Source: CALDTK01 sp963837005
GTDB taxonomy: Bacteria > Bacteroidota > Bacteroidia > Chitinophagales > Saprospiraceae
Direction: 5' to 3'
Length of the DNA stretch: 64,000 nt
NCBI GenBank assembly: GCA_963837005.1
Contig: CAWIMC010000021.1
Coordinates: forward strand, 62,001-126,000
Part shown: in pieces, positions 7,493 through 17,482 of the stretch
How positions within the stretch are numbered: position 1 is the stretch's first letter
Layout: each line of letters starts with the position of its first letter
Program-made: the position numbers and the translations under genes
Notes under the pieces: generated by a model
Databases searched by the model: none
Seen by the model: only the letters and a program-made list of their open reading frames with translations
Told to the model about the DNA's origin: nothing

Positions 7493-9263
7493 TTAGCCTT
7501 CAGACCTCCCCACCAGTCCAAGCCCCAACTCCGCCAGCTGCGCTTCACTCACACTATCTGGCGCATCAATCATCGTATCCCGCCCCTGGTTATTCTTCGG
7601 GAAGGCGATATAGTCCCTGATACTCGTCTTGCCCTGCATCACGGCACATAGCCTGTCAAAGCCAAAGGCAATGCCCCCGTGTGGCGGAGCCCCGTACTCG
7701 AAGGCACCCATCAGAAAGCCAAATTGCGCCTCGGCCTCCTCCTTGGTGAAGCCGAGCAAATCAAAGTTGCGCGCCTGTAGCTCCCGGTCGTGGATACGGA
7801 TAGACCCACCACCTATCTCCGCGCCGTTGATGACCAAATCATACGCATCTGCCCGCAGGCCCTTTAATTCATTCCTATCTGTACTGCTCATAAGCTTTCG
7901 CTCTTCGGGCTTCGGGCTGGTGAAGGGGTGGTGCATGGCGTGGAAACGATTGCCGTCTTCGTCCCACTCGAGCAGCGGGAAGTCGACTACCCAGAGTGGC
8001 TTGAAGTCGCCGGGGGTGACGAGGTCCAGTTGACGACTCATCTCCAGGCGGAGCTCACCGAGTTGCTTGCGGACGCTGCTCCTCCTCGCCGGAGAGGATG
8101 AGCAGCAGGTCGCCGGGCTCGGCGTGTGCTGTTTTGGCGAAAGCCTCCAAGGCCGGAGTATCGTAAAATTTGTCGACACTACTTTTTAAGCTCCCGTCAG
8201 CATTGACCTTCACATACACCAGGCCTTTAGCCCCTATCTGAGGCCGCTTCACCCACTCCGTGAGGCCGTCAAGTTGCTTTCGCGAAAACTCAGCCTGCCC
8301 CTTCACACAAATTCCCGCGACCAACTCGGCCTCGTCGAAGATTTTGAAGTCGTGCCCCTTAGCCTCGACATTGAAGTCTACCAACTCCATCCCAAAGCGC
8401 AGGTCCGGCTTGTCCGATCCAAAGCGCCGCATGGCCTCGGCGTACTCCATGCGCGGGAAGTCCCCGAGATCGACGTCGAGTACCTGCTGAAAAAGGTGAC
8501 GTGTCAGGCCCTCGAAAGTATTCAAGATGTCCTCCTGCTCCACGAAGGCCATCTCGCAGTCGATCTGCGTGAACTCCGGCTGCCTATCTGCCCGCAGGTC
8601 CTCGTCCCGAAAGCACTTCACGATCTGAAAATACTTGTCGAAGCCACTCACCATCAGCAGTTGCTTAAAGGTTTGCGGCGACTGCGGCAGCGCGTAAAAT
8701 TCGCCCCGGTTCATGCGGCTCGGCACCACGAAGTCGCGCGCGCCCTCGGGGGTCGACTTAATAAGCACCGGCGTCTCCACCTCGATAAAGCCTACGCCAC
8801 TCAGATAAGCCCGCACAGCCTGCGCCAGCTTGCTCCGGAAGAGGATGGCCTCCTGCAAGGGCGAGCGTCGCAGGTCTAGGTAGCGGTACCGCATCCGAAT
8901 GTCCTCCCCGCCGTCGGTCTCGGCCTCGATGGTGAAGGGCGGCGTCTTGGCGGCGTTAAGGACGTTGAGTGCTTTCGCAAAAACCTCCACGTCCCCGGTG
9001 GCCCGCTGCGTATTCTTCGCTTCGCGCTCGCGGACGTGGCCCTCGACCTGTACGACGAACTCGCGCCCGAGCGACTCAGCGGCTTCCTGGAGGCCTTCCC
9101 CAGAATCAGCGTCCACCACCACTTGCGTGATGCCATACCGGTCGCGCACGTCTAGGAAGACGAGACTTCCAAACTGGCGCTTACTCTGGACCCAGCCAGC
9201 GAGCGTGACGGGGGTCCCTACGTCGGTGATGCGGAGCTGGCCACAGGTATGGGTACGGTACAT
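7493..9263 (-). pseudogene. aspS: Aspartyl-tRNA synthetase, interrupted by a +1 frameshift
   Basis: Both halves of a bacterial AspRS are present in different frames. The upstream half (to about 8085) starts at the ATG at 9263 with MYRTHTCGQL. It holds the OB-fold anticodon-binding domain, class II motif 1-2 residues (SPQTFKQLL, FRDEDLRADRQPEFTQ) and the start of the bacterial GAD insert. The downstream half resumes with LGELRLEMSRQL and carries motif 3 in GIAFGFDRL. Removing one base near 8076-8092 rejoins them. AspRS is essential, so a sequencing or assembly error is more likely than a dead gene. Hairpin elements lie at 8131-8145 (antisense) and 8970-8984 (TGC/GCA stem), with a degenerate one at 8275-8289. 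Confidence 0.9.
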
Positions 9264-9461
9264 GGTAAGAGTGTTAGGAGACAAGCGGGACGCTGAAAGG
9301 ACTTCCCGAGGACTTGCAAAAATGGCGGCGAAGGTAGTACCGGAGGTTTTGCGTCTCGCCCAGGTAATACCCTGCACTCCCAGGCCCTAGGAGAGGGGGT
9401 GTGACTGCTCACTGACAGTGCTAGGTCCCCCTGGCTGCTATGTTTGCGGCCTATTTCTAGG

Positions 9462-10688
9462 ATGCTCTCCAACTACCGTCTCTTCACGCTCACTTTTCGA
9501 CAAGCGCGGCTCGACCAGCTCGAACCGTACGCTATTCAGGCAGATGAGGTCGCAAGCACCCTCGATAGCTTGAGGGCCAATTTGCACTGGGAGGAGGTCT
9601 TTTACCTCAACACCTGCAATCGTATCCTCTTTTTCTTCTACCAAGAAAGTCGCGACCCGACCACGATTTCGGAGTTCAGAGCTGCCCTCGGCCTCAGTGA
9701 CCACGACGCGGCCATCGACCCCGTATACATGGCGGGTGGTGAAGCAATCATGCACCTCTACGATGTAGCCTGCTCAGTCGACAGTATGGTGGTCGGCGAG
9801 CGGGAGATACTCCGGCAACTCCGGCTAAGCTATGTCGCCTGCCACGAGGCCGGTCACTGCGGGGACCATCTCCGCATCCTCATGCAGAGCGCGGTCGCCG
9901 TCGCCAAGCAAGTGTACCACGAGACCAAGATCGGCCAGAAGCCAGTGTCGGTCGTGAGTCTCGCCGCCCAGCGAATCCGTCAACAGCGCCTCGACGCTGC
10001 GACTAGCCGCGTACTATTAGTCGGTGCCGGACAGACCAACTGGCTCGTCTCTAAGTTTTTGCGCAAGCAGGGCTTTCAACACGTAACGGTCTTTAACCGG
10101 ACCCTCGAGCGCGGACAGCGTCTCGCCAACACGTACCCGTCTGGACGGGCGCTTCCGCTCACCGCCCTTAAGGACTACCGTGACGGTTTCGACCTCCTCG
10201 TCGTGGCCACCGGAGCCACCGAAGCGCTCATCGATGAGCCGCTGATGGCCTCCCTGCTCAACGGGGAGTCGGGTGAGGAAAAGGTAGTCGTCGATCTCTC
10301 GATCCCGCACGCCCTTGAGCAGTCCCTGATCGAGGCGGGAGCGTTGACCTACATTCAGATCGACGACCTCCGCAAACTCGCCGAGGAGAACCTCGCCTTC
10401 CGCGGTGGCGAGGTCCGATCAGCACGCAAGCTCATCGGTATGCAGTTGGGCCGCTTTCGCGAAAACGTACAACAGCGCCGCGTTGAACTCGCCTTTAGTG
10501 AGTTGCCGAGCGAGATTCGGGCTGTCAAGGACAAGGCTATCAAGGAGGTTTTCAACCGCGAAATAGAAACGCTCGACCAGCCCACGAAAGAGCTGATCGA
10601 GCGTATGATGCACTACATGGAGCGCAAGTGTATCGGCATTCCGATGCGGGCCGCACGGAGGGCGGTCCTAGAGGAGAGCGCACTTTAA
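9462..10688 (+). CDS. hemA: Glutamyl-tRNA reductase
   Basis: HemA converts Glu-tRNA to glutamate-1-semialdehyde, the first committed step of C5 tetrapyrrole synthesis. The protein has about 408 residues from the ATG at 9462; the TTG at 9444 is less likely. The catalytic cysteine is in YLNTCNR, VGEREILRQL follows, the NADPH site is VLLVGAGQTNWL, and a C-terminal dimerisation helix ends the protein. A TATGTTTG box at 9439-9446 fits the Bacteroidota -7 pattern, but a clear -33 element is not seen. Two hairpin variants with compensated stems occur at 10055-10069 (TGC/GCA) and 10452-10466 (CGC/GCG). No other haem gene is adjacent. Confidence 0.93.
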   Translation: MLSNYRLFTLTFRQARLDQLEPYAIQADEVASTLDSLRANLHWEEVFYLNTCNRILFFFYQESRDPTTISEFRAALGLSDHDAAIDPVYMAGGEAIMHLYDVACSVDSMVVGEREILRQLRLSYVACHEAGHCGDHLRILMQSAVAVAKQVYHETKIGQKPVSVVSLAAQRIRQQRLDAATSRVLLVGAGQTNWLVSKFLRKQGFQHVTVFNRTLERGQRLANTYPSGRALPLTALKDYRDGFDLLVVATGATEALIDEPLMASLLNGESGEEKVVVDLSIPHALEQSLIEAGALTYIQIDDLRKLAEENLAFRGGEVRSARKLIGMQLGRFRENVQQRRVELAFSELPSEIRAVKDKAIKEVFNREIETLDQPTKELIERMMHYMERKCIGIPMRAARRAVLEESAL

Positions 10689-10731
10689 GGTTCGGAGGCT
10701 CCTCCCGGGGACTACTCCGGCGGTCACGGGT

Positions 10732-11103
10732 CTAGCCAATGAAATTAGGTAAACCAGAGGTGATGCCGACGATGATGGCGACGATGACGGCCCACCACCA
10801 AGCGTCTAGTCGCACGGAGTCCATCATGGCGTCTCCGCCCATCAGCGCGAGTGTAGTAACGATCACTCCGCCGATCCACCCGAAACCTGGGAGCACCAGG
10901 CCGATAAGCCCAACGATAGCGCCGACGATGACGCCGAGCAGCAGGGCACTACCGAATCCTTGGATATGCACGCCAGGGAGGACGAAAGAGCAGAGGATGA
11001 GGACAACTGCGGCGATGAGCGCCGACCAAAGGTAGCTGAGGACGCCGGCTTGGAGGACGACGACAGCGTCGAGCAGCAGCGGCTGTGAGAAGAATTGATC
11101 CAT
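10732..11103 (-). CDS. Membrane protein of the phage-holin-4 (DUF360-like) type
   Basis: About 123 residues with four hydrophobic segments: LWSALIAAVVLILCSFVLPG, LLGVIVGAIVGLIGLVLPGF, WIGGVIVTTLALMGGDAMM and WWWAVIVAIIVGITSGLP. The pattern fits the small 'phage holin family' membrane proteins common on bacterial chromosomes, whose role is unknown and which do not imply a prophage. The ATG at 11103 is preferred over the one at 11133 because the family starts close to the first helix. Confidence 0.65.
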   Translation of the reverse strand: MDQFFSQPLLLDAVVVLQAGVLSYLWSALIAAVVLILCSFVLPGVHIQGFGSALLLGVIVGAIVGLIGLVLPGFGWIGGVIVTTLALMGGDAMMDSVRLDAWWWAVIVAIIVGITSGLPNFIG

Positions 11104-11242
11104 AATTAGGGTTGGGTTTGGTGATTCGTTCAAGACCTAGGAGCAACAAACCCCGGCGACATGTTCACTGAAGCCTCCCGAGGCTCGCTCGCCACCGAGT
11201 GCAGTTCTCCGCCGCGAGTTCGGGTTCTACCTTCGCCACTAC

Positions 11243-12496
11243 ATGACGGACGTACTGATTTACGATTGCTTGCGCACCCCCCGTGGTCGGGCTAGAGTGG
11301 ACGGGGCCTTGCGGGAGATGCGCCCTTATCGCCTCCTGTCGAATCTGCTCGCGGCCCTCGCCGAGCGCAACCCAAGCCTCGACCTCGGCCAAGTCGCCGA
11401 CGTGCTCATCGGTTGCGTGAGCGCCGTCGGGGACCAGGGCTACAACATCGCCCAGGCCGCCGTGCAGGATGCCGGCTGGCCGCAGACGGTAGCCGCCGCG
11501 ACGGTAAATCGCTTTTGCGCCAGCGGCCTCGAAACCGTCCACCAAGCCACCGCCCGCATCGCCGCCGGATTTGATGAGGCGATTGTCGCGGGGGGCATCG
11601 AGGTGATGAGCCGTGTACCGCTCGGGGCCGGGGGCGGAGCCCTCCTCGAAGACCCAGAGCTGATCCTCGGGCACGGCGTGATCCCACAGGGTGTAGCAGC
11701 CGATCTACTGGCCACCCTTCACGGCTTCGACCGCGAGGCGCTCGACGCCATCGGGCTTCGCTCGCAGCAGCGTGCGGTGAGCGCCCGCAACGGTGCCAAT
11801 CTAGAGGCTTCGATGATCCCGATTACAGACGCCAACGGGATCATGCTGCTCGATAGCAACGAGCACATTCGACCCGATACTTCTGCGGAGGGTCTTGCCG
11901 CGTTGCGCCCCGCCTTTGCCTCGGAGACGCTAGCTCGGGGGGGACGCATGGCGACGGCGGGGTTTGATGCGCTGGCCCTATCGCGGTACCCTGAGCTTTC
12001 GGAAATACAGCATTTGCATACGGCAGGCACTAGTTCGGGACTGAGCGATGGCGCGGGGCTCGTACTGCTCGGGTCGGCGGCCTTCGGCGAGGCGCAAAGA
12101 CTTAGGGCCCGTGCCCGTGTGGTGGCGGTAGCCGTCGCGAGCTCAGAGCCGACCATTATGCTCACGGGCATGATCCCCGCTACGCAGCGCGTACTCGAGC
12201 GAGCGCACCTGGAGGTAGGCGATATTGACCTGTTCGAGGTCAACGAAGCTTTTGCCGTGGTGCCGCTGCTTTTCATGAAGCACTTTGGCCTCGATGCGGA
12301 CCGCGTAAATGTCTTCGGAGGGGCCATAGCCCTCGGACACCCGGTCGGCGCAACCGGAGCGATGCTGCTCGGCCACCTGGTTGACGCGCTCCACATCCGC
12401 GAAGTACGCTACGGCCTGGTCACCCTGTGTGCCGCCGGCGGTCAGGGCATCGCCTGTGTCGTAGAGCGTATCCCTGGGCAAGTAAGAAGGGGGTAG
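11243..12496 (+). CDS. Thiolase family acetyl-CoA acyltransferase
   Basis: A complete 417-residue thiolase. The acyl-accepting cysteine is in NRFCASG near residue 93, the histidine in ALGHPVGATGA, and the second cysteine in TLCAAGGQG near the C terminus. It should catalyse thiolytic cleavage of 3-ketoacyl-CoA, or the reverse condensation, in fatty acid degradation or acetoacetyl-CoA formation. No fadB-like partner is adjacent, so direction and chain length are unresolved. The gene contains no copy of the hairpin element. Confidence 0.92.
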   Translation: MTDVLIYDCLRTPRGRARVDGALREMRPYRLLSNLLAALAERNPSLDLGQVADVLIGCVSAVGDQGYNIAQAAVQDAGWPQTVAAATVNRFCASGLETVHQATARIAAGFDEAIVAGGIEVMSRVPLGAGGGALLEDPELILGHGVIPQGVAADLLATLHGFDREALDAIGLRSQQRAVSARNGANLEASMIPITDANGIMLLDSNEHIRPDTSAEGLAALRPAFASETLARGGRMATAGFDALALSRYPELSEIQHLHTAGTSSGLSDGAGLVLLGSAAFGEAQRLRARARVVAVAVASSEPTIMLTGMIPATQRVLERAHLEVGDIDLFEVNEAFAVVPLLFMKHFGLDADRVNVFGGAIALGHPVGATGAMLLGHLVDALHIREVRYGLVTLCAAGGQGIACVVERIPGQVRRG

Positions 12497-12613
12497 TGGC
12501 TTTCTGCGCGTCCTCGCCCGAAAAGGCGGCGCAAGATTTGTTCGTGCATATTTGCAAACTGCGGATGGCTCAAAATATTCATCCGCGCCTTTCAGATCAC
12601 CACACCCAGGTTT

Positions 12614-14323
12614 ATGAGCTTCAGCACCCCTTACAAACTTCCCTACACGCCCGGCGAGGGCTACGAGCATTCTACGGCCTACTTCTGTATGGAGTTCGGC
12701 ATCGATCAGGCCCTCAAAATCTACTCGGGTGGTCTCGGCTTCCTCGCCGGCAGCCACATGCGCTCGGCCTACAACCTCAAGCAGAACCTCGTCGGCATCG
12801 GCGTCAAGTGGAGCTGGGGCTATTACGACCAGACGCGCAACCAAGACCGTACGATGCGCTCGGAATTCCTCGAGAAGTACTACTCCTTCCTGGAAGAGAC
12901 CGATATGCTCTTCGAGATCGAGGTCAACCAGCACCCCGTGCACGTACGAGTGTACTACCTCGCTCCGGAGGTCTTCGGCACGGCACCTATGTTCTTCCTG
13001 TCGACCGACATCCCGGAGAACGATTACCTCGCCCGTCAAATCTCGAAACGCCTCTATGACTCCAACGTCGAGGCCAAGATCGCGCAGTACATCCTTCTTG
13101 GTAAAGGAGGCGCTGTCTTGCTTGATAAGCTCGGCCTCTCTCCCGACACGTATCACTTTAACGAAGCACACGCCTTGCCGGCGGCATTCCACCTCTACGA
13201 GCAGTATGGTGACCTCGAGAAGGTGAAGGCGAAATGCGTGGTAACCACGCACACGCCCGTGGCCGCCGGTAACGAGATTCACTCCTTCCGGATGCTCAAC
13301 AAGCTGACTTTCTTCGGGAAGCTGAGCAGCGACAAGGTCCGCGAACTCGTCGGCGTCGAAGGAGACTCCTTCAGCCAGACCTTAGCCACGCTGCGTATGA
13401 GCCGACTCGCCAACGGTGTGTCCAAGATCCACGGCGACGTTGCTCGCGACATGTGGGGCGGCTACGACGGTATCCCTCCCATTACGCACATCACTAACGC
13501 TCAGGAGGCCAAGTACTGGCAACTTCGCGACATCCGCGACGCACACGCCGCCGGCGATATGGATGCCGTGATGGCAGCGAAGGCCAAGCACAAGCGTCGC
13601 CTCTTCCGCATCGTCGCCGACCAGACCGGTAAGCTCTTCGACCCGAAGGTGCTCACGATCGTCTGGGCACGCCGCTTCGCTGCCTACAAACGCGCCGACC
13701 TTATTACCCGCGACCTCGATCGCCTCGATAAGATTCTCAACAATGCGAAGTACCCCGTCCAACTCCTCTTCGCCGGCAAGCCCTACCCAACCGACTACGA
13801 CTCCGTAAGCGTCTGGGATCGCCTCGTGCACCTGAGCCGCGACCGCGACAACATGGCTGTCCTCCACGGCTACGAACTTCATCTCAGCGCGATGATGAAG
13901 CGCGGATCGGACGTCTGGCTCAACAACCCGCGCATCCCGCGCGAAGCCTCCGGTACGAGCGGCATGACGGCGGCCATGAACGCCTCGGTCAACTTCTCTA
14001 CGCACGACGGGTGGATCCCCGAGTTCGCGGAGCACGGCGTCAACAGCTACGTCATCCCCCCGGTGCACTCGCAGGGCGAGGAGGACGAGTACACCGTCGA
14101 CCAACACGACCTCGGTGCCCTGTACGAAATCCTCGAGAACGAGATAGTCCCGGCCTACTACAGCCAAGGGCAGAAGGCCTGGAAGGATGTCGTCGAGCAG
14201 AGCATGAACGATGTGCTGCCGCAGTTTGGCTCCGACCGTATGGCGGACGACTACTACAAGGTCATGTACACGTCGACACCATCCGACGTAGAGGCCGAGC
14301 TGCTACAGGCCGCTGAGGCGTAG
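12614..14323 (+). CDS. Alpha-glucan phosphorylase-like protein (GT35), PLP lysine replaced
   Basis: 569 residues resembling the short bacterial GT35 alpha-glucan phosphorylases. Supporting segments are AYFCMEFGIDQALKIYSGGL at the N terminus, YHFNEAHA, VVTTHTPVAAGNE, and VWARRFAAYKR in the C-terminal Rossmann half. In phosphorylases the cofactor lysine sits in a motif like EASGTSGMK; here it reads EASGTSGMTAAMN, with threonine at that position. Either this clade works without a PLP Schiff base, for example as a different glucan transferase, or the lysine comes from elsewhere. The name is therefore by homology only. The gene is complete and free of hairpin elements. Confidence 0.85.
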   Translation: MSFSTPYKLPYTPGEGYEHSTAYFCMEFGIDQALKIYSGGLGFLAGSHMRSAYNLKQNLVGIGVKWSWGYYDQTRNQDRTMRSEFLEKYYSFLEETDMLFEIEVNQHPVHVRVYYLAPEVFGTAPMFFLSTDIPENDYLARQISKRLYDSNVEAKIAQYILLGKGGAVLLDKLGLSPDTYHFNEAHALPAAFHLYEQYGDLEKVKAKCVVTTHTPVAAGNEIHSFRMLNKLTFFGKLSSDKVRELVGVEGDSFSQTLATLRMSRLANGVSKIHGDVARDMWGGYDGIPPITHITNAQEAKYWQLRDIRDAHAAGDMDAVMAAKAKHKRRLFRIVADQTGKLFDPKVLTIVWARRFAAYKRADLITRDLDRLDKILNNAKYPVQLLFAGKPYPTDYDSVSVWDRLVHLSRDRDNMAVLHGYELHLSAMMKRGSDVWLNNPRIPREASGTSGMTAAMNASVNFSTHDGWIPEFAEHGVNSYVIPPVHSQGEEDEYTVDQHDLGALYEILENEIVPAYYSQGQKAWKDVVEQSMNDVLPQFGSDRMADDYYKVMYTSTPSDVEAELLQAAEA

Positions 14324-14335
14324 TAGTTTGCGGGC

Positions 14336-15058
14336 GTGATCACCTCGCTCGTACGCAAGCAAGTCAACGTCGTGGGCCGTGGCCTACAGGAGTTGATGTA
14401 CCCACGGATCTGCAGTCATTGCGACGGGCGGATCGAGTCTAGCGTTCGCTTCGTATGCCTCGCCTGCCGCGGGGCCATCTCGACGCTCGACCTTCATACG
14501 CTCATCGAGAACGAGATGACGGATCGCTTCTGGGGGAGGCTGCCACTCACGCGGGCAGCCTCCCTCTTGCCATACGGGCAGGGCCTCCCGGCACAGCGGC
14601 TGATGTGGTCGATGAAGTATGACAATCGACCAGAGATCGGCAATAGTCTCGGGGGGTGGCTCGGGTCACTCGTTACGGAGAGCGAGGTCTTCGGAACCTT
14701 TGATGCCATTGTCCCGGTGCCACTGCACCCCTTGCGGCTCAAGTCGCGCGGCTATAACCAGGCGGCGCGGATTGCCGAGGGTATCGGCGAGGCGACCGGC
14801 GTGGAGGTTTTGGCGCAAGCCGTACTGCGTGTCAAACACACGAGTACACAGACGGCAAAGTCGAGCTTCGCAAGGGTGGAGAACATGATGGAGGTTTTTC
14901 AGCTTTCGCCAAAACACGACCTACGCGGCAAAATCATCCTGCTCGTCGACGACGTAATGACGACCGGGGCCACCCTCGAGGCTGTGGGGCGGGAAATCCT
15001 AAAAGGCGACGTCGCGGAACTGAAAGTCGCCACCTTGGCCCTAGCGAGGAAGTTTTAG
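14336..15058 (+). CDS. comF: ComF family protein (phosphoribosyltransferase-like)
   Basis: 240 residues. The N-terminal zinc-finger part has CSHCDGRI and VCLACRG. The C-terminal phosphoribosyltransferase domain contains VPVPLHPLRLKSRGYNQA and the PRPP loop VDDVMTTGATL. ComF proteins are needed for natural transformation in several bacteria, linking incoming single-stranded DNA to recombination; the same fold also serves nucleotide salvage (GntX). The start is a GTG at 14336. The gene holds two hairpin elements: an exact sense copy at 14807-14821 (VLAQA) and a wobble copy at 14901-14915 in the opposite orientation. Confidence 0.88.
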   Translation: MITSLVRKQVNVVGRGLQELMYPRICSHCDGRIESSVRFVCLACRGAISTLDLHTLIENEMTDRFWGRLPLTRAASLLPYGQGLPAQRLMWSMKYDNRPEIGNSLGGWLGSLVTESEVFGTFDAIVPVPLHPLRLKSRGYNQAARIAEGIGEATGVEVLAQAVLRVKHTSTQTAKSSFARVENMMEVFQLSPKHDLRGKIILLVDDVMTTGATLEAVGREILKGDVAELKVATLALARKF

Positions 15059-15136
15059 GAGCATGGAGCATGGAGCATGGAGCATGGATTCCCCGGCTGT
15101 CGTAGCTCGAGCATCTATGCTCCATGCTCCATGCTC
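15058..15136. repeat. GGAGCAT tandem repeat with inverted partner
   Basis: Four and a half copies of a 7-base unit GGAGCAT run from the comF stop codon (15058) to 15088. An inverted run, ATGCTCC repeated, lies at 15117-15136. The arms can pair to form a hairpin between comF and the convergent T9SS gene, so it may act as a terminator. It belongs to a class of short-unit inverted repeats seen at other convergent junctions here. Confidence 0.8.
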
Positions 15137-15147
15137 TATAATCCTTC

Positions 15148-17267
15148 CTAATGCTGTACGATGACTGCGCTCGACTCCTCGCGATCTCCTTCGCGGAGGC
15201 GTAGCACGTAGTTGCCGTTCGGGAGGTCACCGAGGTCGAGGCTGTGCTCACCGTCGGTGGTGAGGGGCCAGAGCTTGAGGGTACGACCGGTCTGGTCGAC
15301 GATGGTCGCGTACACGGTGCGGGCACCTTCGCGCGGCAGCAGCGTGAGGTCGCACCTCCCCGCGGTTGGGTTCGGATAGACGTTGCCGGAAAGGCGGTTA
15401 GGCTCGGCAGCCGACGCCCTCGAGCGTGACGGCGACTACGTCGGAGTAGGTAGGTCGTGCCGTCGAAGTCCTCGCTACGGAGTTGGTAGTAGTAGGTCTG
15501 GCCCGGCAATACGGCGCGGTCGGTGTAGGCGTAGTCGCCTGAAGCCCATGGCAGGCGTCGAGGAGATCTCTCCGTAAAAACCTCGCCGTCGGTCGAGCGC
15601 AGGACGCTGTAGCCGGAGAGGTCGATCTCGGAGGCCGTAACCCAGTCGAGTTGGATGCTAGACGACAGGGAGCTTGCCGTGAAGGCGATCAGTTCGACAG
15701 GTAATGGAGCACTGTTAAATTCGATGGCACCTAGGTCGACGACCATATTTTAACGCGGACATTACGTTTGAAGTCACCACCGGCAATAACAGCGTCTGCA
15801 TTGTTACCCGCATCGTTGACCACTGGACTGTTGGCACTAAGCGTAGGAACTGAATCATTGTTAGCAGTTAAACATTGGATCGGTATCGTACAGCACCCCC
15901 ATGCCTTCGTTTGCCATCGATGCCCTCTGACCGTTGTCGTCGTAGGAATTTAGCAAAGCCTGGTAGCTGAACGCAGCTGTCGAAGTGTAGCTGATGTTTA
16001 ATACGCCGTTCGCCAACTTAAAATCTTGGAACCCTATTGGTGGAGTGCTACCTTGGACCGAAGTGTTGTTTGGTGTCGCATTGCCGAAGAATATGCAGTT
16101 TTTGACCGTCGACTCTCCACCGTTGGTGTACAAGCCGCCACCCGTACCCCCAGAAGCAAGAGCCAAATTGTCGGACACGGTCACGTTCGTAAGGAATAGG
16201 CGACCCCCGTTGTTGTAAATGCCACCACCAGCAAAACCCGTGTTCTTCGATATGATCGGTTTTGCAGCGTGACCAAGAAGGTGGAACTCACTGGGTCGTT
16301 CGCATTATTTCTTCCGGCCTTCATAAAAATGGCACCGCCGTAGGCGTTCCCATTCGAGCGACTTCCCGGTACCCCAGGGGCGTCCGGATCGTTGAAGTTT
16401 TCACTCAGCAGGCATCGGTCGAAGACGATATTTAACCGTCGGCGCCCGCTGCGATCAGTCGAAAGCCCACCACCGGGTGATGCACCATTCGTACCCCTTG
16501 CTACGGTCCCGTTCTTGACAAATTTAGTGTCCTCAAACCTGGCATTCGAGATGCCATCTAAACACATTGATGAAGATACCGCCCCCTCCGAAGGTCGACG
16601 TATTGTTTCTAAAATTGCAGAAGCTGAAGACTGGGGACGCTTCAGCGCCAAAGCCTCCATACATGTAAATCGCACCTCCCCTACCGATTGCATCATTATT
16701 GATAAACGTGCAGGAAGTGAAGGTCGGGGAGGAGACGGAGGCACTTTGATTGGCGATGTATCACGCCGGCCCTCCAGATCCAAACCTGTCATCCGTGCCC
16801 GTGCCAGCTAGATCGGCAAATCCATCCGTGATCGTCAAGTTACGCATACCCGCTTGCGTACCTACCTGGTCAGCGAACACTACGTTGTAGCTGTTGTCTT
16901 CTTTGACCCCAATGTCTCCGATGTCGCCGCTGAGAATCGTCAGATTGCTAGCCTGGGCTTGTGACGCAGCCGTTTCACTGCCTACGAACCCACCGATCAC
17001 CTGTACCCCTGGCTTCAACTCAAAGCTCGTTGCCCTTTCGGAAGGGTTACAAGCCCCTGCGCAGGTAAGGGGTTTGTAGGTTCCCTGCTTGACCCAGATC
17101 TCCGTAGAACTTGGCCCGGCATTTGCCATAGCTGTCCGCAGATCACCAGTGGCGTTCGCCCAACTCGAGCCGTTGCCGGTGCCGCCCTCGGCGACATAGA
17201 CGATGGTCTGCCCGTACGAGTGCGTGGCAGCCAGGAGGAGAATCCAGAGGGTAAAGCTCAGTTTCAT
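15148..17267 (-). pseudogene. Secreted beta-helix protein with T9SS C-terminal domain, multiply frameshifted
   Basis: Segments in changing frames join into one secreted protein. It begins at 17267 with a signal peptide (MKLSFTLWILLLAATHSYGQ) and continues as a right-handed beta-helix of the polymorphic outer-membrane type (GGTGNGSSWANA, GGLYTNGGESTVKNC). Next comes a PLPVELIAFTA region typical of Bacteroidota T9SS proteins. It ends with a T9SS type A sorting domain whose last residues (LPNGNYVLRL to the TAG at 15148) are in yet another frame. Near 16750 three one-base deletions would restore a GGGVYIAN reading. Sequencing error or true decay are both possible. Confidence 0.75.
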
Positions 17268-17372
17268 AGACGTGTAGTTTCGGTTGTCGTGTGCAAGGCA
17301 AAGGTAGACGGACTCTACGCCAGTATTCCTCCCGCAATGAGGGTAGAGACCCGTCAAACGACTGCTTGGCAG

Positions 17373-17387
17373 GTTTTGGCGAAAGCC
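17373..17387 (+). repeat. Hairpin element, exact copy, intergenic
   Basis: An exact GTTTTGGCGAAAGCC copy lies about 106 bases upstream of the beta-helix gene start, in the spacer behind the MscS gene. Confidence 0.9.
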
Positions 17388-17482
17388 CCCTTTTGACCTT
17401 CAAGCGACGCAAACACACCGGATAACGGGCAATACCACCTTTTTCCTGAACTGTGCGGAGGCCCCGATTTACAGAAATGGGG

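Noticed and set aside
8131..8145. AFAKT/VLAKA as a protein motif
   Set aside because: The same DNA appears in both orientations, several frames and between genes, so the peptide is a by-product of the DNA signal.
10732..11103. Prophage suggested by a holin-like gene
   Set aside because: This family is common on chromosomes without phage genes, and no other phage gene is in the window.
12143..13282. 379-residue open frame on the minus strand
   Set aside because: It is antisense to both the thiolase and glucan phosphorylase genes, has no recognisable domain, and is explained by codon bias of a GC-rich gene.
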